Positions 22,181-34,489 of a stretch of DNA of 64,000 bases are shown piece after piece. The stretch spans positions 11,236,905 to 11,300,904 of the forward strand of contig CM028335.1 of the NCBI GenBank assembly GCA_016647705.1, read 5' to 3'. How positions within the stretch are numbered: position 1 is the first letter of the stretch; the number at the start of each line of letters is the position of its first letter. The notes beneath the pieces were generated by a model that saw only the letters and a program-made list of their open reading frames with translations, was not told the origin of the DNA and made no database searches. The DNA comes from Eucommia ulmoides (taxonomy: Eukaryota > Streptophyta > Magnoliopsida > Garryales > Eucommiaceae). The position numbers and the translations under genes were made by a program.

Positions 22181-23189
22181 ACTCTTCCCTCCTAAAAGAA
22201 ATTTCGTCCCGAAATTTATATCAGACTACTAATACGTCAAAGTCGCATCACAGAGTTATACTCGTCTCATGTGATTCTAGAACAACTGTTTCCTATAGAT
22301 GGTCTTAACATCACAAATTGTCCAAAATTTATAACCACCAACTTTTTCATCAAATCATAATCATCTAACCAATAAGGTGTACTTGGTCGATTACACTTGA
22401 CACAGATCACCCACTGTCGAAGAATCTCATGTTCCTAACTGCTTCCACTGCGCTACTCTGATAATATCAAGATCAGTAACAACACTATCTGCTGGAAATA
22501 TTTCTATTTCATTCCGTCGTAACTAGCACTTATCTACTTCATTCGACATTTTCTAGTCGCCCATTGCAATAATATTTTCCATTCCGCACCTAACCTAACT
22601 ATAATCGTCACCAATCTCATAAACACGTATAACTCAACTATCATTAACCTCGATACCTACCTCAATTCTCTAATACTCATATCGATATCTTTCATAATAC
22701 CTAAATATCTCCAACCCACATAACTATAACTCAAATCTTTCAAACAAATAATCTATAAGAATTCATTTCATGCCTCTACATTTTATCAAGTCCCTGATGT
22801 GGTCACGTACTTCAAGTTTGTTTCCCTCTGCCTAACCTGTTTCAAACATATATCCATGTATATATATACGACTCCAAGGACATAGGTACGCCCTCGTCAC
22901 AACAAAATCGATACATTCTAATAATTACTAGTTACTAACTGTAAAATATTATATCATGTGTACATACCATCTCAAGGATATTTTAGATTTTTCCCTGTCC
23001 CGTGACATCTTAATAACTTCCAATTTCCAGTAAAATTGTAGCCGCACTGGGTTAATTTTAAATCCCGCAAGTTTCGTTTTCTTATCTCAGTTCAGTCTTA
23101 TCAGATCGGAATCCTGTATCCTTTTCATATAGCACTTTATGCGATACGATACCATCACGATTGACGACAAGATAGTTATTACCATAACT

Positions 23190-23246
<57 letters not shown>

Positions 23247-25936
23247 GCACAATCATTTCTCTTACCAAAAACTTCCACGATACAACCCCTCAACATATCT
23301 CCCAACACCTGAATCGTATTTTCTAATAACCCATTGATCCAGGATTAGAATAAGGTATCAACTTCCACTTGGGCAACTAAAGGAGTATGGAAAGTTTTTA
23401 ACCCATATGTTCAAATAACTTATTAGCTTCTGACACTGCAGTTTCTCCTCCCCACGGATTGTTCATACCCTGACAACTTATTTCATTTTGATAACAATTA
23501 TTGTCCAGACCACCATGTGGCGATAACGCCTATGATTTCAGAATTTTAGTTCCAAGATTCCAAATAACCAATTAATAAAATTCCTAGAATTACTAATCCT
23601 TATCCTTTTTGATTTTAAAAGAATATCTTGTCCCAACTTAATTTTAATATTTACATTAAATTGGTGCATCACGCAATCGAACAATCCTATCAATATATAT
23701 ATTGGACATACGTATCAGGAAAACACTCCTCGAACTCCTCTCCCTTTTCTTTTCTAGTATAGGTCAGGGCTACAATAGTCCACCTAGGGATTTCGTTACT
23801 TCTCGACCTTAACTTGACTAACAACTCACCGAATAACAAATGTTGCGATTTTCCATTCCCTTTCCAATCTACTAATCATACTCACGCCATTATAATATAG
23901 TTAATATTATTGGGGTATTACATATCTTATTCTATGCATCTTTTTTTAAGGTTTTGCCTATAAATTGACATTATCAACCTTACACTTTTTATTTCAAATT
24001 CCCAAACTTCCTCATTCCCTCAGACACGCTAATAAGCTCTACGGTCAATTTCCACTGCATTGCTAAACTCTTAACTGAACATCCTACCCTTACATGTCCA
24101 TACTATGGTAAATATCAATACCGAACAACGTTACTATTCGACCAGCCGCCCACTAAACTTACAAGGGCCTTAACTTAACTCATAAATTAATATGAGCAAT
24201 CAACTCACTAACGTTTGACCTGAAATATTTACTATAGTCAGCATTGTAACCATCTTCATTCCCTTTCACTCTAATCGTTTCCAGTTGGACATCTAACTTC
24301 TGTGCTTTTACCATTCAATCGATCAATATCAACTTATATTTATAAGCTCAATTAGGGTGGTCATCCGACCAATTGCCTAATAGACTTACAAAGATCTTAA
24401 CTTGACCCATACATTAGTAGACGTTAGAACGAATGCGATTCCTACTAGTTCCAAAAAGTTTCGAATTCCAGTCACATGTTCTCGGCCTTCTCCATATTCC
24501 GTCAATCTACCACTTCGACTCGACTCCTTTTGGCTTCACTTAAATGCTATGTCCTAAAAGCACTAGTCATATTTACCGCACTAGCCACCGTAACACATTT
24601 CGGAGATGTTCAACTTGCTATTTTCTATCTTCGACCGGATCACCGTTGTTACTGCGTCACAATCTCTAGTTTTCAATTTCAATATCCTTCTCAAAAATCT
24701 GACACCCTATTTGTTGCAACCTATTTAACAACCTATCTATTCTAACTTTTACGTTACCAACATCGAATCTTTATGGAAACATACACTAGGTCTACATAAA
24801 TCATTGGTTGGTATTCTAATTTATTGTGACGCCTTATTTTTCTATTAAGACTTCCTAAACTACAAACAAACTTACTCCAATTCCCAATATCCAACAATTA
24901 CACACCCCCAAAATTATTCAGATTCAATTAAATGCAATCAATCGTTAATTTGCTCAAATTTTTTTCCTATTCCTTAACAATCGCCTTTAAAGTCCCAAGA
25001 TTATAATTTCAAATCTCAGTTTTCCACATTCATTAACACTCGTACACTTAACCAACTTACGAGCCGAACGTTCGCCTCCTTATCATTATGGAACTTATTT
25101 AACAGCAACCACAATTACTAATCACGTTTACAAGCACCCTGTCAATTCTCGAAACTACATAGGAAAAACCCCTAGTTATTACAATATCCACTGCCGAAGC
25201 TTGTTTGAACAGCATCTATGTACTGACTTGTGATATCCTTTCTTTATCACTTTTCCAACCTCCCAAACCTACTATCAAACTAACTGAGGTACTAGATATG
25301 CCTTCCCAATAATACATACTTTTATTCATCACAAATTGACTCCACCCGCAACTCTATATTACTCACTCAAATAGATTTTATTTACACGCACCTACTATCT
25401 TCCTAGATCCACAATCCTCGGCTACTTCTTATATATCACTTTCTATTACCTTGCTATGTGCCACAACTATTACTCCGTCTATCAATCAATCTAAAAAGTG
25501 CTACCCAACTAAATTCTTGTCCAGTAACGTCGCAGTTTCCTTCTAGATTGCCCAAAAAGCGATTTATTCCCTTTGAATATTATTTCTTATTTTGACTTAA
25601 GTGTGTTTTGCCATATCATCTAGTATATTGATAATGACGTAATTTGTGGTTTGTTTAACTTAGCCTCCTTATCTTGTGGAAGACATCCCTCCTAACAATA
25701 TCACCACGTGGTCATATCGCTGCTTACCAAAAAGAACAACCCTCCATTCGCCATGCCAAAGCACAAACTAATAAAATAAAAGACCTAACACTCATATACC
25801 AAGCTCACCTATTGACACCCTATCTCATGTCCCCTACTGACTAGACGACTGGCACGTCCTCCTATCTCATGATCTTCTATCGACACATTTCCTAACAAGT
25901 CTACAGAACCTATAACCTAGGCTTTGATACCAAAAT
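22181..25936 (-). other. Non-coding interior of the LARD
   Basis: About 3.76 kb of AT-rich sequence without a long open frame in either orientation and without protease, reverse transcriptase, integrase or chromodomain signatures visible by eye. A 49-base T homopolymer occupies 23192-23240. The part next to the primer site (minus strand from 25936) resembles the leader phrase CCTAGGTTATAGGTTCTGTAGAC of Del-type elements. I see nothing else. Confidence 0.7.
23192..23240. repeat. T homopolymer, 49 bases
   Basis: Uninterrupted run of T in the LARD interior. Length may be affected by sequencing or assembly. Confidence 0.9.
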
Positions 25937-27378
25937 TGTCACAACCCGTCCCGGACACCCGTCATCCCGAGGCTGGCTTGACTACAACATGACATCACCA
26001 AAATCCCAACTAAACTAATGAAATAAACTATACATACACTTAATAATACAAACATCTATTATGGAGGACACACCCGTCCCGTTATTTATGCACTGAAAGT
26101 ATTTATCCATGAACCTTTTATAGGTTCACCTTTGACAGCTTCTATCGAGCGTCTATATGACTCCATCACATAGCTCTACCTAGTGCCAGTAGGGGACTGA
26201 CTCCTAGCTGTTGTACCTGCGAGTGTACTGTCTTCTTAGTAAAAAATATATATTTTTTAAAATAATGACACATTCTAAATATTACCATAATTAAATATGA
26301 ATCAAGCATAGGTATATAAGCAGTGAAAATTAAGCGATATAGATAAGTTCCATTTAGTATAAAATCATACCGATCACCATAATAAATAATAAATTATCCA
26401 ATATAAGTAAAATACCACATCTTAAACACACACCTCAAACACACATCTCAAACATCCCACTCTACCACAACACACACACTGGCTAGCTATAGTGATCGTT
26501 TAACCTCACGATCGGGAGTTGCAACGGTACCGTAACATCCGTAGAAATGCCTTCCTACGAAATATCCACACCCCTTTTTGGGGAGAAATATAATCTACAC
26601 CCCTTACGGGGAGAACAACCATGGTATCGTCAAAATCAAATACAGCGTCATCGAATCACAACTCAATAAATATCGTCTAATCACCACGTCTACATCTTTT
26701 CTTCAAAACCAACTTTTAAATTCAAAAATCATATTTCACACTTTCTTTTAAAAAAAACGTCTGATTTTATTAAAACTACTTTTCCCCCTTTTTGTTTTTA
26801 GGAAACCAGGCATTTTTAGAAAAATAGACGTTTCCTATTCTCTTTTTAAAAACACAGTCTAATTCCACCAAATCCAGCGGAAATTCATTTTCAACTTTCT
26901 TTTTGAAAACTATCGAAATCCAATTTACTAGCTCATTTAAATCCTGCTTGATCCATATCATTTATTCATACAGTTTAAATAATCACATATTTCATCATAT
27001 ATATTCATAGAAAAATAGTTTGGCAAGAAGACAGTACACTCACCTCGATATCCGTTTTGCAAAACTGGCACTGACCGTACTCTATCTGGACGCCAGTGCC
27101 TGCGAACCTAATAGTGGCAGAGTCTAAATTAATATCTTATCTAAAACATCCTAATCATGCAATGCAGACCTTATATACCGAATCGTTATTAATTTTATGT
27201 ACCACGTACCTAAAATTAATTAATCGTCACCAAATTATTATGATTTTAGGATTTGTAACACTAATTAAAATTTTATTTAATGAGAATTAATAATCGATTG
27301 AAGTTTTACCTGTTTCCGAAACATTTGCCAACCACACGATGGGTTTTGGATTTTCCTGGGGTGGCTTCTGCAATTTTC

Positions 27379-27418
<40 letters not shown>

Positions 27419-28563
27419 CTACTCGACCGCCCCTCTCTCTCTCCTCGCCATCCAACTACCTTCAACAATCACTCACGCCATCGCCGGCCACCCTACACCG
27501 ATCACGTCCATGAACACGACACACACCCACATACCGCCGAAGCACACACGACGATATACACCCACTCACCGAACGTCAGCGACGGACGGCGACGATTCCG
27601 CACCTTCGTAGCGAACTACCGATAACCCACGCCGACAACCCACAACCGACGATAAACCAAACTCACATACACACACACACACGCTGAACGGCCGACCGAA
27701 ATGCTCACTGCCGACGAACCATCCTCGGACCGCCGGACCAACCTTTCTCTCTCCTCTGTTTCTTCTTTCTTTTTCTGTTTTTGATTCCTGGTTCAGCCGA
27801 CTGCTAGTGACTTTTCTCTCTCTCCCTTATTGTCGCCGACTGCCGATGACCTAACCCCCACACAACGATGGCGACGCACACCCACACACGACCGGACTGA
27901 ACACACCGCCGGCGACGACAAAACCTTCTCCTCTCTCTCTCTCTTTTCTCTATTTTTCTCGGATTTCCTTCCGTTTTCTTTCTTCTCGATCCTTCTTACA
28001 TGAGTGAATTGCATGAATTGGGTGGTTGCGTTTGATCCTAGCTTGCCACGTCAAAGCCTCCGTCCGGTTCTCTACATCTCTAGCTCCCATCGACGGTTCT
28101 CGTGTGTGTGTATATATATATATCTCCTATTTACATTAACCACCCCCTAATTCCTTTAAGTTCTTTATTTAAATCCCCATCCAAGTTTTTAATTTTTTCT
28201 TAAAATCATAAATTCACCCCTTTATTTTCAAAATAACACATCTTACCCCATTTTTTTCTAAATGTTAAAATGCGGCTAATAACTATACATGCGCGGAAGT
28301 TAGGGTCTTAAGGGCCCGATCCTCATCTCTACCACTTCTCTTATAGTACGTATATATATAATTGCACTTAAACCCCCTTCATTTTAGTTAAGTTTATGAA
28401 TTAAAACAAATTTTTATTTTAATGTTTTTGAAAGTTTACCATTTGGTCCCCTAAACTTTTTTTTTTAAATTACATCTTTGTTTTCAAAATCCTCTCTGCT
28501 ATTTTCGAAATATTATAAAAATGCAACCAACACTATTTGTCTCTAGGAAATCGGGGTCTTACA
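25937..28563 (-). repeat. LARD LTR (5' in element orientation)
   Basis: 2627 bp, partner of 19527-22180. It has two rather than three copies of the 29-bp CACCCCTTACGGGGAGAA repeat (26567-26614) and a longer T tract (27382-27418). Confidence 0.9.
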
Positions 28564-29101
28564 TATAGCCATTGAACCCTAAGCCAATTGACCAGTTCCT
28601 TAATCGTTAAGAACTTGAATCAATCATTCATCCATCCGATCAACTGATCAGCCAAAACTCCCAAAAACACAATCCTTATTCATTCAGTCGATTGCTTTAC
28701 TTGTCGGTCGACCGTTAAGACTGAAAAACACAATTTTCTCAATTTTTAACATTTTCTTGATTGAACTTTTAGGAAAATTATTTGAACACTTAAATTTATC
28801 ACTGCATACCATATTTCAAACATTCCACATTAATTTTAAGTGTCGTACACGATCCTAATCAAGGTGCATTAAGAGTATATGAAGAATTGATGTGTTTTAC
28901 CTACAAATACAAAAAATCTTCTCGCTCCAAAAAATCTTCAAGATTTCATTGCAACCATCTCGATTTTTCTTAGGTATCTTCATGAAAATTTATTAATTTT
29001 TCCATTTTCTCAACAAAACTAAAATCTGAAATACTCAATAAATGCATTAGTTCCTCAAAACATTAACGTTGATTGATTCATCAAAGCAACTAGGGTTAAC
29101 A

Positions 29102-29141
29102 ATCTTTTCCTCTTTTATGATGACAATTAACTTTGATGTTT

Positions 29142-29193
<52 letters not shown>

Positions 29194-29461
29194 CCACTCT
29201 CCCCTGAATATAAGGATGGGTTTGGTTCATATTTAAGATCATAATTAGAAAATAATATAATCATGTAAAGAGATTATGCAATGAATATCAAAGTTATTTT
29301 AAGATATAAAAATATCAATCTTTCTACCCCTTATTCAAAACACGTCACTCTCCTTTGATAAACACACTTATAAAATCATGAAAACATCACATTCTCTCTC
29401 CCTTTGTCATCATCAAAAAGTGAAGAGGTATGAATAAAAATATCTAAATGCACTTTATTCT
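29102..29461 (-). other. 3' non-coding region of the Sirevirus-like element
   Basis: Lies between the RNase H end and the LTR in minus orientation. Contains an (AT)n microsatellite at 29146-29192 and a TTTGTCATCATCAAAAAG phrase near 29403 that is commonly seen in this position in Sirevirus-type elements. Confidence 0.6.
29146..29192. repeat. (AT)n microsatellite
   Basis: About 23 uninterrupted AT dinucleotides. Confidence 0.95.
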
Positions 29462-29566
29462 AGGCATATATCATTATACCTACTCATTCCTAGACCTTGA
29501 ATAATTTTTAAAAAATGATCTATCGCCAAAGGTTTTGTGAATATATCTACTAATTTACACCACTAG

Positions 29567-29880
29567 GGAGGCATACGAGATAACAACGTAATGTTCTGTG
29601 ACAAACGTATGGATTATTTTTCTAGCCATTACGCTACCAAATTTTTCTCGAAACTTCATTTATTCTTACAGCTGAGGTGCAATTTTGACAACCCAAATTA
29701 CGATATATTATTTTGCAATTTTGCCAACCCAAAGGTACTAATTGGTACACCTCTAGGGAGGCGTACGAGATAACAACGTACTGTTCTGTGACAAACGTAC
29801 GCATTATTTTTTCTAGCACTGGAGGAACAATTTTGACAACCCAATTTATGGTATATTATTTTGCAAAAATTTAAAAAATT
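29567..29880. repeat. Tandem duplication, unit about 186 bp
   Basis: Two copies (29567-29752 and 29753-29880, second shorter) begin CTAGGGAGGC(A/G)TACGAGATA, continue through TTCTGTGACAAACGTA, and end in the shared CAATTTTGACAACCCAA and ATATTATTTTGCAA phrases. No gene is seen. Confidence 0.75.
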
Positions 29881-31068
29881 AAAAAGATCATAAAAGGAAC
29901 CACATGTATTAATCAAATTTGAGGATCATCAACTACTAACGACATTTTTTCAATACAAGTTTGACAAATGGAACCAGTTTGGTGCATTTGACGAATGGGA
30001 CCACAATTAAGTGCATAGGTTGTTAGGTCTTTGTCGGTTGCCGTAAACGTAATACCGAGTCAGGCAAAATACAGCAGCCAGTTGAGTTGCGTGGTCTTTC
30101 GGGTTCGTTGTCTCAGTCAATTTGTTAGATTTTGTGCCGTTCTCTACTTACTCCTATTTACTTTAGGCATGTTCTTGAAAGTGACAAATCATTAAAAATA
30201 TATAATTAAAAAAAAAGGGAAAAAAAAGGGATTAATTTGGAGGTTTCTTGATCATGCTAACATCTAGGGCACCACGTGCATGGAAAACAGCCAACCCAAA
30301 GCCTCTGGTTTTTTAAAATTTGATAATTATTTGAAATTGTTTTTTTGTTGTGATTGCTTGTGAGAGAAGACAATTACTTTGTTTGATCAGTCACTAAAAA
30401 ACAGTTTTAATATAATTAAAAGAACGATGATTGTCAGAATAGAAAGCACATCCACTTTCTTTAATATTAAAATTAAGAGTTAAAACATGTGAAAAAGGCA
30501 TGTTTTTGAAAGGGTAAAGTTTCTTAATCATGATAACATGTAGGGCAACCACGTGCATGGAAAACAGCCAACCGAAAGCCTCTGGTTTTGTAATGCTCAA
30601 TTTCGTTTGTAATTTGATAACAATATTCTTTTGTTATTTGATTTTTTTTTTTTTTAATTGTAATTTTTTGTGAGAGAAGACAATTACTTTGTTTGATTGG
30701 TCACTAAAAAACAGTTTTAATATATAATTAAACAAAAAATAGTTGTCAGAATAGAAAGCACATTCACTTTCTTTACTACTAAAATTAAAACATGTGAAAA
30801 ATACTATTGTTTTTTTTTTTTTTTTACAAAAAATTGGCTGTGAAAAGAAATTTTAATCACTACACCTCCCACTAAAGAGGCATATCACATAATACTACAT
30901 AATCGCTAGATTATAAATCATGGGTTGAAAATAACTATCTTATGTGATACTTCCGCAAGTTAACTTTTTATTTTTATATTTTTTTGTAACTTATCAAAAT
31001 ATAGAGTTTTTATTTTGAGTAAATTTTAGGGTTAATTATAATTTGCACCCTTGTGGTTTGACCTAATT
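29875..31068. repeat. Diverged partial third copy of the large tandem repeat
   Basis: Matches pieces of copies A and B in the same order but at lower similarity. The AGTTTGACAAATGGAACCA region (29957) matches near 47068; CAGTTGAGTTGCGTGGT (30080) matches near 33734 and 47592; ACCACGTGCATGGAAAACAG matches near 33880 and 47738; and AACTTATCAAAATATA (30990) matches near 35780 and 48660. Only parts are retained. It lies immediately before copy A, so an older cycle of tandem duplication is likely. Confidence 0.65.
30240..30815. repeat. Local tandem duplication, unit about 285 bp
   Basis: 30240-30524 and 30525-30815 both contain CACGTGCATGGAAAACAGCC, CTCTGGTTTT, TGAGAGAAGACAATTACTTT, CACTAAAAAACAGTTTTAAT and TCAGAATAGAAAGCACAT in order. 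Copies A and B of the large repeat have this unit once each, so this duplication is private to the upstream copy. Confidence 0.8.
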
Positions 31069-33400
31069 TGTAATACCCCGAAATTATTATTTTTGAAAAT
31101 TATATTTTATTTGAAGTAAATATCTTTTGGATTATTTTGATATATTATGAAACTTTTAAGATATAAATGAATATTTGATAATTTGAGGGCTATAAAGTGT
31201 AATTAAGGTTTGTAATTTTTGGAGTTGAAAAGTGTGTAAGTATGTGTGTGGGTGTTGTGGGTTACATGAGGATATATGAGTGAGGTGTTTGTGATACCTG
31301 TGAGGATAAGAGAAAAAGAAGAAATGTGGATAATGAGTATGTGGATCCCACTAATTGTGTATATATATATATGTATATGTGTGTTTATATTGAAACATGC
31401 GTAATTCTTATTGAGACATGCGTAAGACTTGTAAATTTTTGGATATAAATGTGTGTGTATATATTATATGTGACTTTTGTATTGGTTGTGTTGAGACGTG
31501 TTAAAAAAGATGAAATTGAAAAAAATATATTTTAACCCATGAAATTTTTGATGATTTTTAATTAACCCTATTGATTCAGTTGAAGAAAAAAATGAAATTA
31601 CTCTTAATTTTTAAGTGAAATAAGACAATTACCTTTAATTTTGTTAAATTTTTAATTGATGCACAAGGGTGTAATATATAATTAGGTCAAATCACTGCGT
31701 ACAAAGGTAATTAATCTTAATTTAATGATCCTACAAAGCATTGATTCTCTTTCATTTGTCTAACTTAATTTAATCATCATCAACTTAATATGCTTAACAT
31801 GTTGGACAAAAATAATTTTAAAATTACTTTAAGTTTAATTATTGGTTAATTTTATTTTATACACCAATGATTAGAACGAAGTGCACTTCATACCCCTGTA
31901 TTGTTTTCGTCACAACTTACACTACCTGTGCTTAAGACTTATTAAATTTTTTATTAAATTTAATTTTCTATAGGTAAAAGTCAAGTAAAATCATATAATG
32001 TTAAATGACATGTATACCATTTAAAAAATTAATAGGAATTTATTTTAACACTAGTTCAAAAATTAGGGATCAATATTGTATTTTTCTTCTTTTTATTAAC
32101 CTCTCTCCATCTTCATTTGCATCTTCAACTTCTTCCCAGCAACCAATCACCACATGCCGACCACCACCAACCAACCAACCACATCGAATCACAATCGTGC
32201 CAAACACATAGGGGTGCAAAGTGAAATTAACCCTTTCATTATTTATATGATTTAATCATTGTTTGAGATATTTGCATACATCAATATGTGCTTCTTAGTG
32301 AGAAGACAAACTTGAAATATTGATTTGTCAAAAATTATTAAGATATAAAAGCGAAATTACCTTTCGAAGTAATCTTATGTGGTTGATTGACGCATGTAAA
32401 GTGAGTAATCTTACGTTGGTTAGTGATAAACTAAGGCATGATGAATCGGCAAACAAGGGTGTCGTGGGACAACACCAACAGACATTGGGTGTTGTTAAGC
32501 TAAGACTAAGGTGATCTTAGGTTCAATGCTAGGATTGGTGCAATGAGCGTGTAATGACACCGGGTAAGACCTTGACATGAGGTTAATGTAACAAATGTCA
32601 ACATGCATCGACACGCATTAGCAAAATAGGATGTCGTTGGGCAATGTTGGTGTACATTAGCAACATTGGCATGTGGTGCAAGACAATACTAAGTGTGGTG
32701 CTCGGATTGAATTTCATGGGCGTGATGTGAAATTAATTAAGGGAAGACTTTGGTGCAAGATTAAGACAAGGTGAATAGATGGTGGGCACAATACCACGTT
32801 CTGATCATAGTCATGTAGATGGCGTGACATACCGTTGCGACACAATGGTACAGTCTAGTTAGAAACATACATATGGTATGGCGATTCGTTTGGTGCAGTA
32901 ATGCAACGAAGATGCAACGGAATGGGTAAAGTTAGCTAGACAGCTAGTGCTATTGGTGCGTGGGCAGTGTGCGCAAAAATTGGCTAAGTATGGACAGCTT
33001 GGGACATGTACTTGGCATATGGGTGTAGTTACTGATTTGGGCCACAGATTTGGTTAAGTAACTACCCGACATTCTTGTCCAGACACCTCTCCAGTAGTTT
33101 ATGACTATGTTTCTGGTAGTTGGGGTATCAATTGTCTTCTTTATATATAAATTTTGGAATTGTATACTCGGTTCTGCATGGAGTATTGTTCCTGCAACCG
33201 TTAACCTGAATAGTATGTATTTTCCTTATTTTAGTTGAGTGATAAAAATAAGGTCGGTTTTGACTGTAATTGTGTGTGTGTGTTTATTCTGTTTTTGATG
33301 TGTATGTGTGCGTTGGTTTGTATTGACATCGGTGTTGTCTCGGAACAGTAGTATCGTGGCTGACTGATAGATGCACAATCGAGCCATCACAAGTGCAAAA
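31069..33400 (+). mobile_element. Probable Ty3/gypsy LTR (Tekay/Del-like), partial; fossil
   Basis: Begins TGTAATACCCCGAAATTATT, a classic start of Tekay/Del-type LTRs, and carries a promoter-like CTTTATATATAAA near 33140 followed by transcribed-looking sequence. No second LTR, primer site or coding interior can be assigned, so it may be a solo or truncated LTR. The first 93 bp (31069-31161) are missing from the duplicate at 44464, where the duplication breakpoint lies. It has no coding content of its own. Confidence 0.45.
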
Positions 33401-34190
33401 AATTCAAGTTTAAAATTAAACCTGTGACGGTATGCATCAAAGTAGGGCGACGGGATAGCCTATGCATTAGGTGTAAACGAGCGTATAGAATCATTGAAAG
33501 ACTACATAGGTGCGCCTATAAACAATGCCAAGCAAAGCTTATCTGTTTAACGTGCAGAGAGATGGACAAAGATCAACAACCTTAGGATATCGTTTGTAAA
33601 ATTCTACTGCAACACTACTGCTAGAATTAAAACCATGTCTGAGGTCATAATTGTGTTTGGCACGGGTTAATGGTCATGTGCACGAACAAGGACTGGACAT
33701 GCTTAGATAAGCCAAGCAAAATACAACAAACAGTTGAGTTGCGTGGTGTTTATGGTTCGTTGTCTCAGTCAATTTGTTAGTTTTTGTTCCGTTTTCTACT
33801 CGACACTGATCTACTCCAGTCATGTTCTTGAAAGGGAATAATTTGGAATTTTCTTAATCATGATAACATGTAGGGCAACCACGTGCATGGAAAACAGCTA
33901 ATCGAAACGAAAGCCTCTGATTTTTTAATGCTCAATTTTGTTTGTAATTTGATAACAATATTCTTTTTCTTTTGTTATTTGAAATTGTTTCATCAGTTAC
34001 TAAAAAACAATTTTAATATAATTAATTGAAAGATAATTGTCAAAATAGAAAGCACATTCAGTTTCTTTAATACTAAAATTAAACCATGTGAAAAATAATT
34101 ATTTTTTTAGGTATAAATAATTGGGACAGTTACCAAAAAGTTCTGATATGAGAACAAAATTACGAAATACATTTTTTTGTAAAACATGTT
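33400..34190. other. Repeated spacer in copy A
   Basis: Non-coding sequence shared with copy B (46660-46920 and 47560-48110) and in part with the diverged upstream copy. Holds the CAGTTGAGTTGCGTGGT and CACGTGCATGGAAAACAG phrases. No gene is seen. Confidence 0.5.
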
Positions 34191-34224
34191 ACAAAATAGT
34201 CTTTTTGTGACGATTTTATCCTTC

Positions 34225-34345
34225 GCGTTGAATATAACACGAGATCGTGTTGAATATAGCACGAAATCGTGTTATATTCAGCACGATTATTCAACATGAT
34301 CTCATGTTGAATATAAAACAAGATTGTGTTATATTTCATTTTCAT
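34225..34345. repeat. CACGANATCGTG palindromic minisatellite, copy A
   Basis: Short alternating direct and inverted units of 20-25 bp: ACACGAGATCGTGTTGAATA, GCACGAAATCGTGTTATATT, then GCACGATTATTCAACA and further decayed units. Each unit is a near palindrome centred on ATCGTG/CACGAT, so the block can form cruciforms or a short hairpin RNA. Confidence 0.75.
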
Positions 34346-34489
34346 CGCCATTCAAATTCTAGCAAGCCGCCGTATCCATTCCATGTCACTGCAATAATCA
34401 TACAATATACCCAACATAAGCTCCATTCCACTGGGTGCATAGATTAAGTTTCTTCTCTCTCTCTCTCACACACACACACACATTTGTTT

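Larger units (their letters stand above)
19527..28563 (-). mobile_element. LARD-type LTR element with Tekay/Del-like LTRs, structurally whole, non-coding
   Basis: A 9.04-kb element with two long direct repeats, 19527-22180 and 25937-28563, flanked by the 5-bp duplication TATAG (19522-19526 and 28564-28568). It points along the minus strand: the primer site TGGTATCAAAGC (initiator tRNA-Met) abuts the LTR at 25937, and the purine tract AGGAGGGAAGAG, preceded by a TTTCGGGACGAAATTTC-type phrase, abuts the LTR at 22180. In minus orientation the LTR starts TGTAAGACCCCGATTTCC and ends GGGTTGTGACA. Both the phrase and the 2.6-kb LTR size point to the Tekay/Del chromovirus group of Ty3/gypsy. The 3.76-kb interior has no recognisable gag-pol, which defines a LARD. 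Over the first ~230 bp the LTRs differ at about 8 positions (3-4%), suggesting an age of the order of one to two million years under usual plant rates. Confidence 0.9.
18065..29560 (-). mobile_element. Sirevirus-like Ty1/copia 3' end, split by a nested LARD; fossil
   Basis: On the minus strand, 29462-29560 reads as the end of copia RNase H (VDIFTKPLAIDHFLK, then LGMSRY). It is followed by a non-coding 3' region, a purine tract near 29102-29115 and then an LTR from 29101 down to about 18065. That LTR is interrupted by the 9-kb element at 19527-28563, leaving pieces 18065-19526 and 28569-29101 (about 2.0 kb together, one TATAG copy counted once). Its ends match in arrangement the 2.1-kb LTR at 59873-61977 (start TGTTRA..., end before GGCC-ACA). 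Everything upstream of RNase H is absent, so the element is truncated and non-functional. Confidence 0.75.

Noticed and set aside
24476-24745. 89-codon plus-strand frame in the LARD interior
   Set aside because: Opposite to the element orientation, no domain, isolated.
32005-32514. Short frames duplicated at 45282-45787
   Set aside because: Present in both copies only because the segment is duplicated; composition and motif content do not suggest a protein, and they lie in LTR-like DNA.
31069-33400. A complete Tekay-type element starting at 31069
   Set aside because: Only an LTR-like start and internal promoter are visible; no partner LTR, primer site or coding domain was found, so only a partial LTR is reported.
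34225-34345. MicroRNA precursor
   Set aside because: The palindromes are short and repeated rather than one long hairpin with a single arm of miRNA size; no evidence without small-RNA data.
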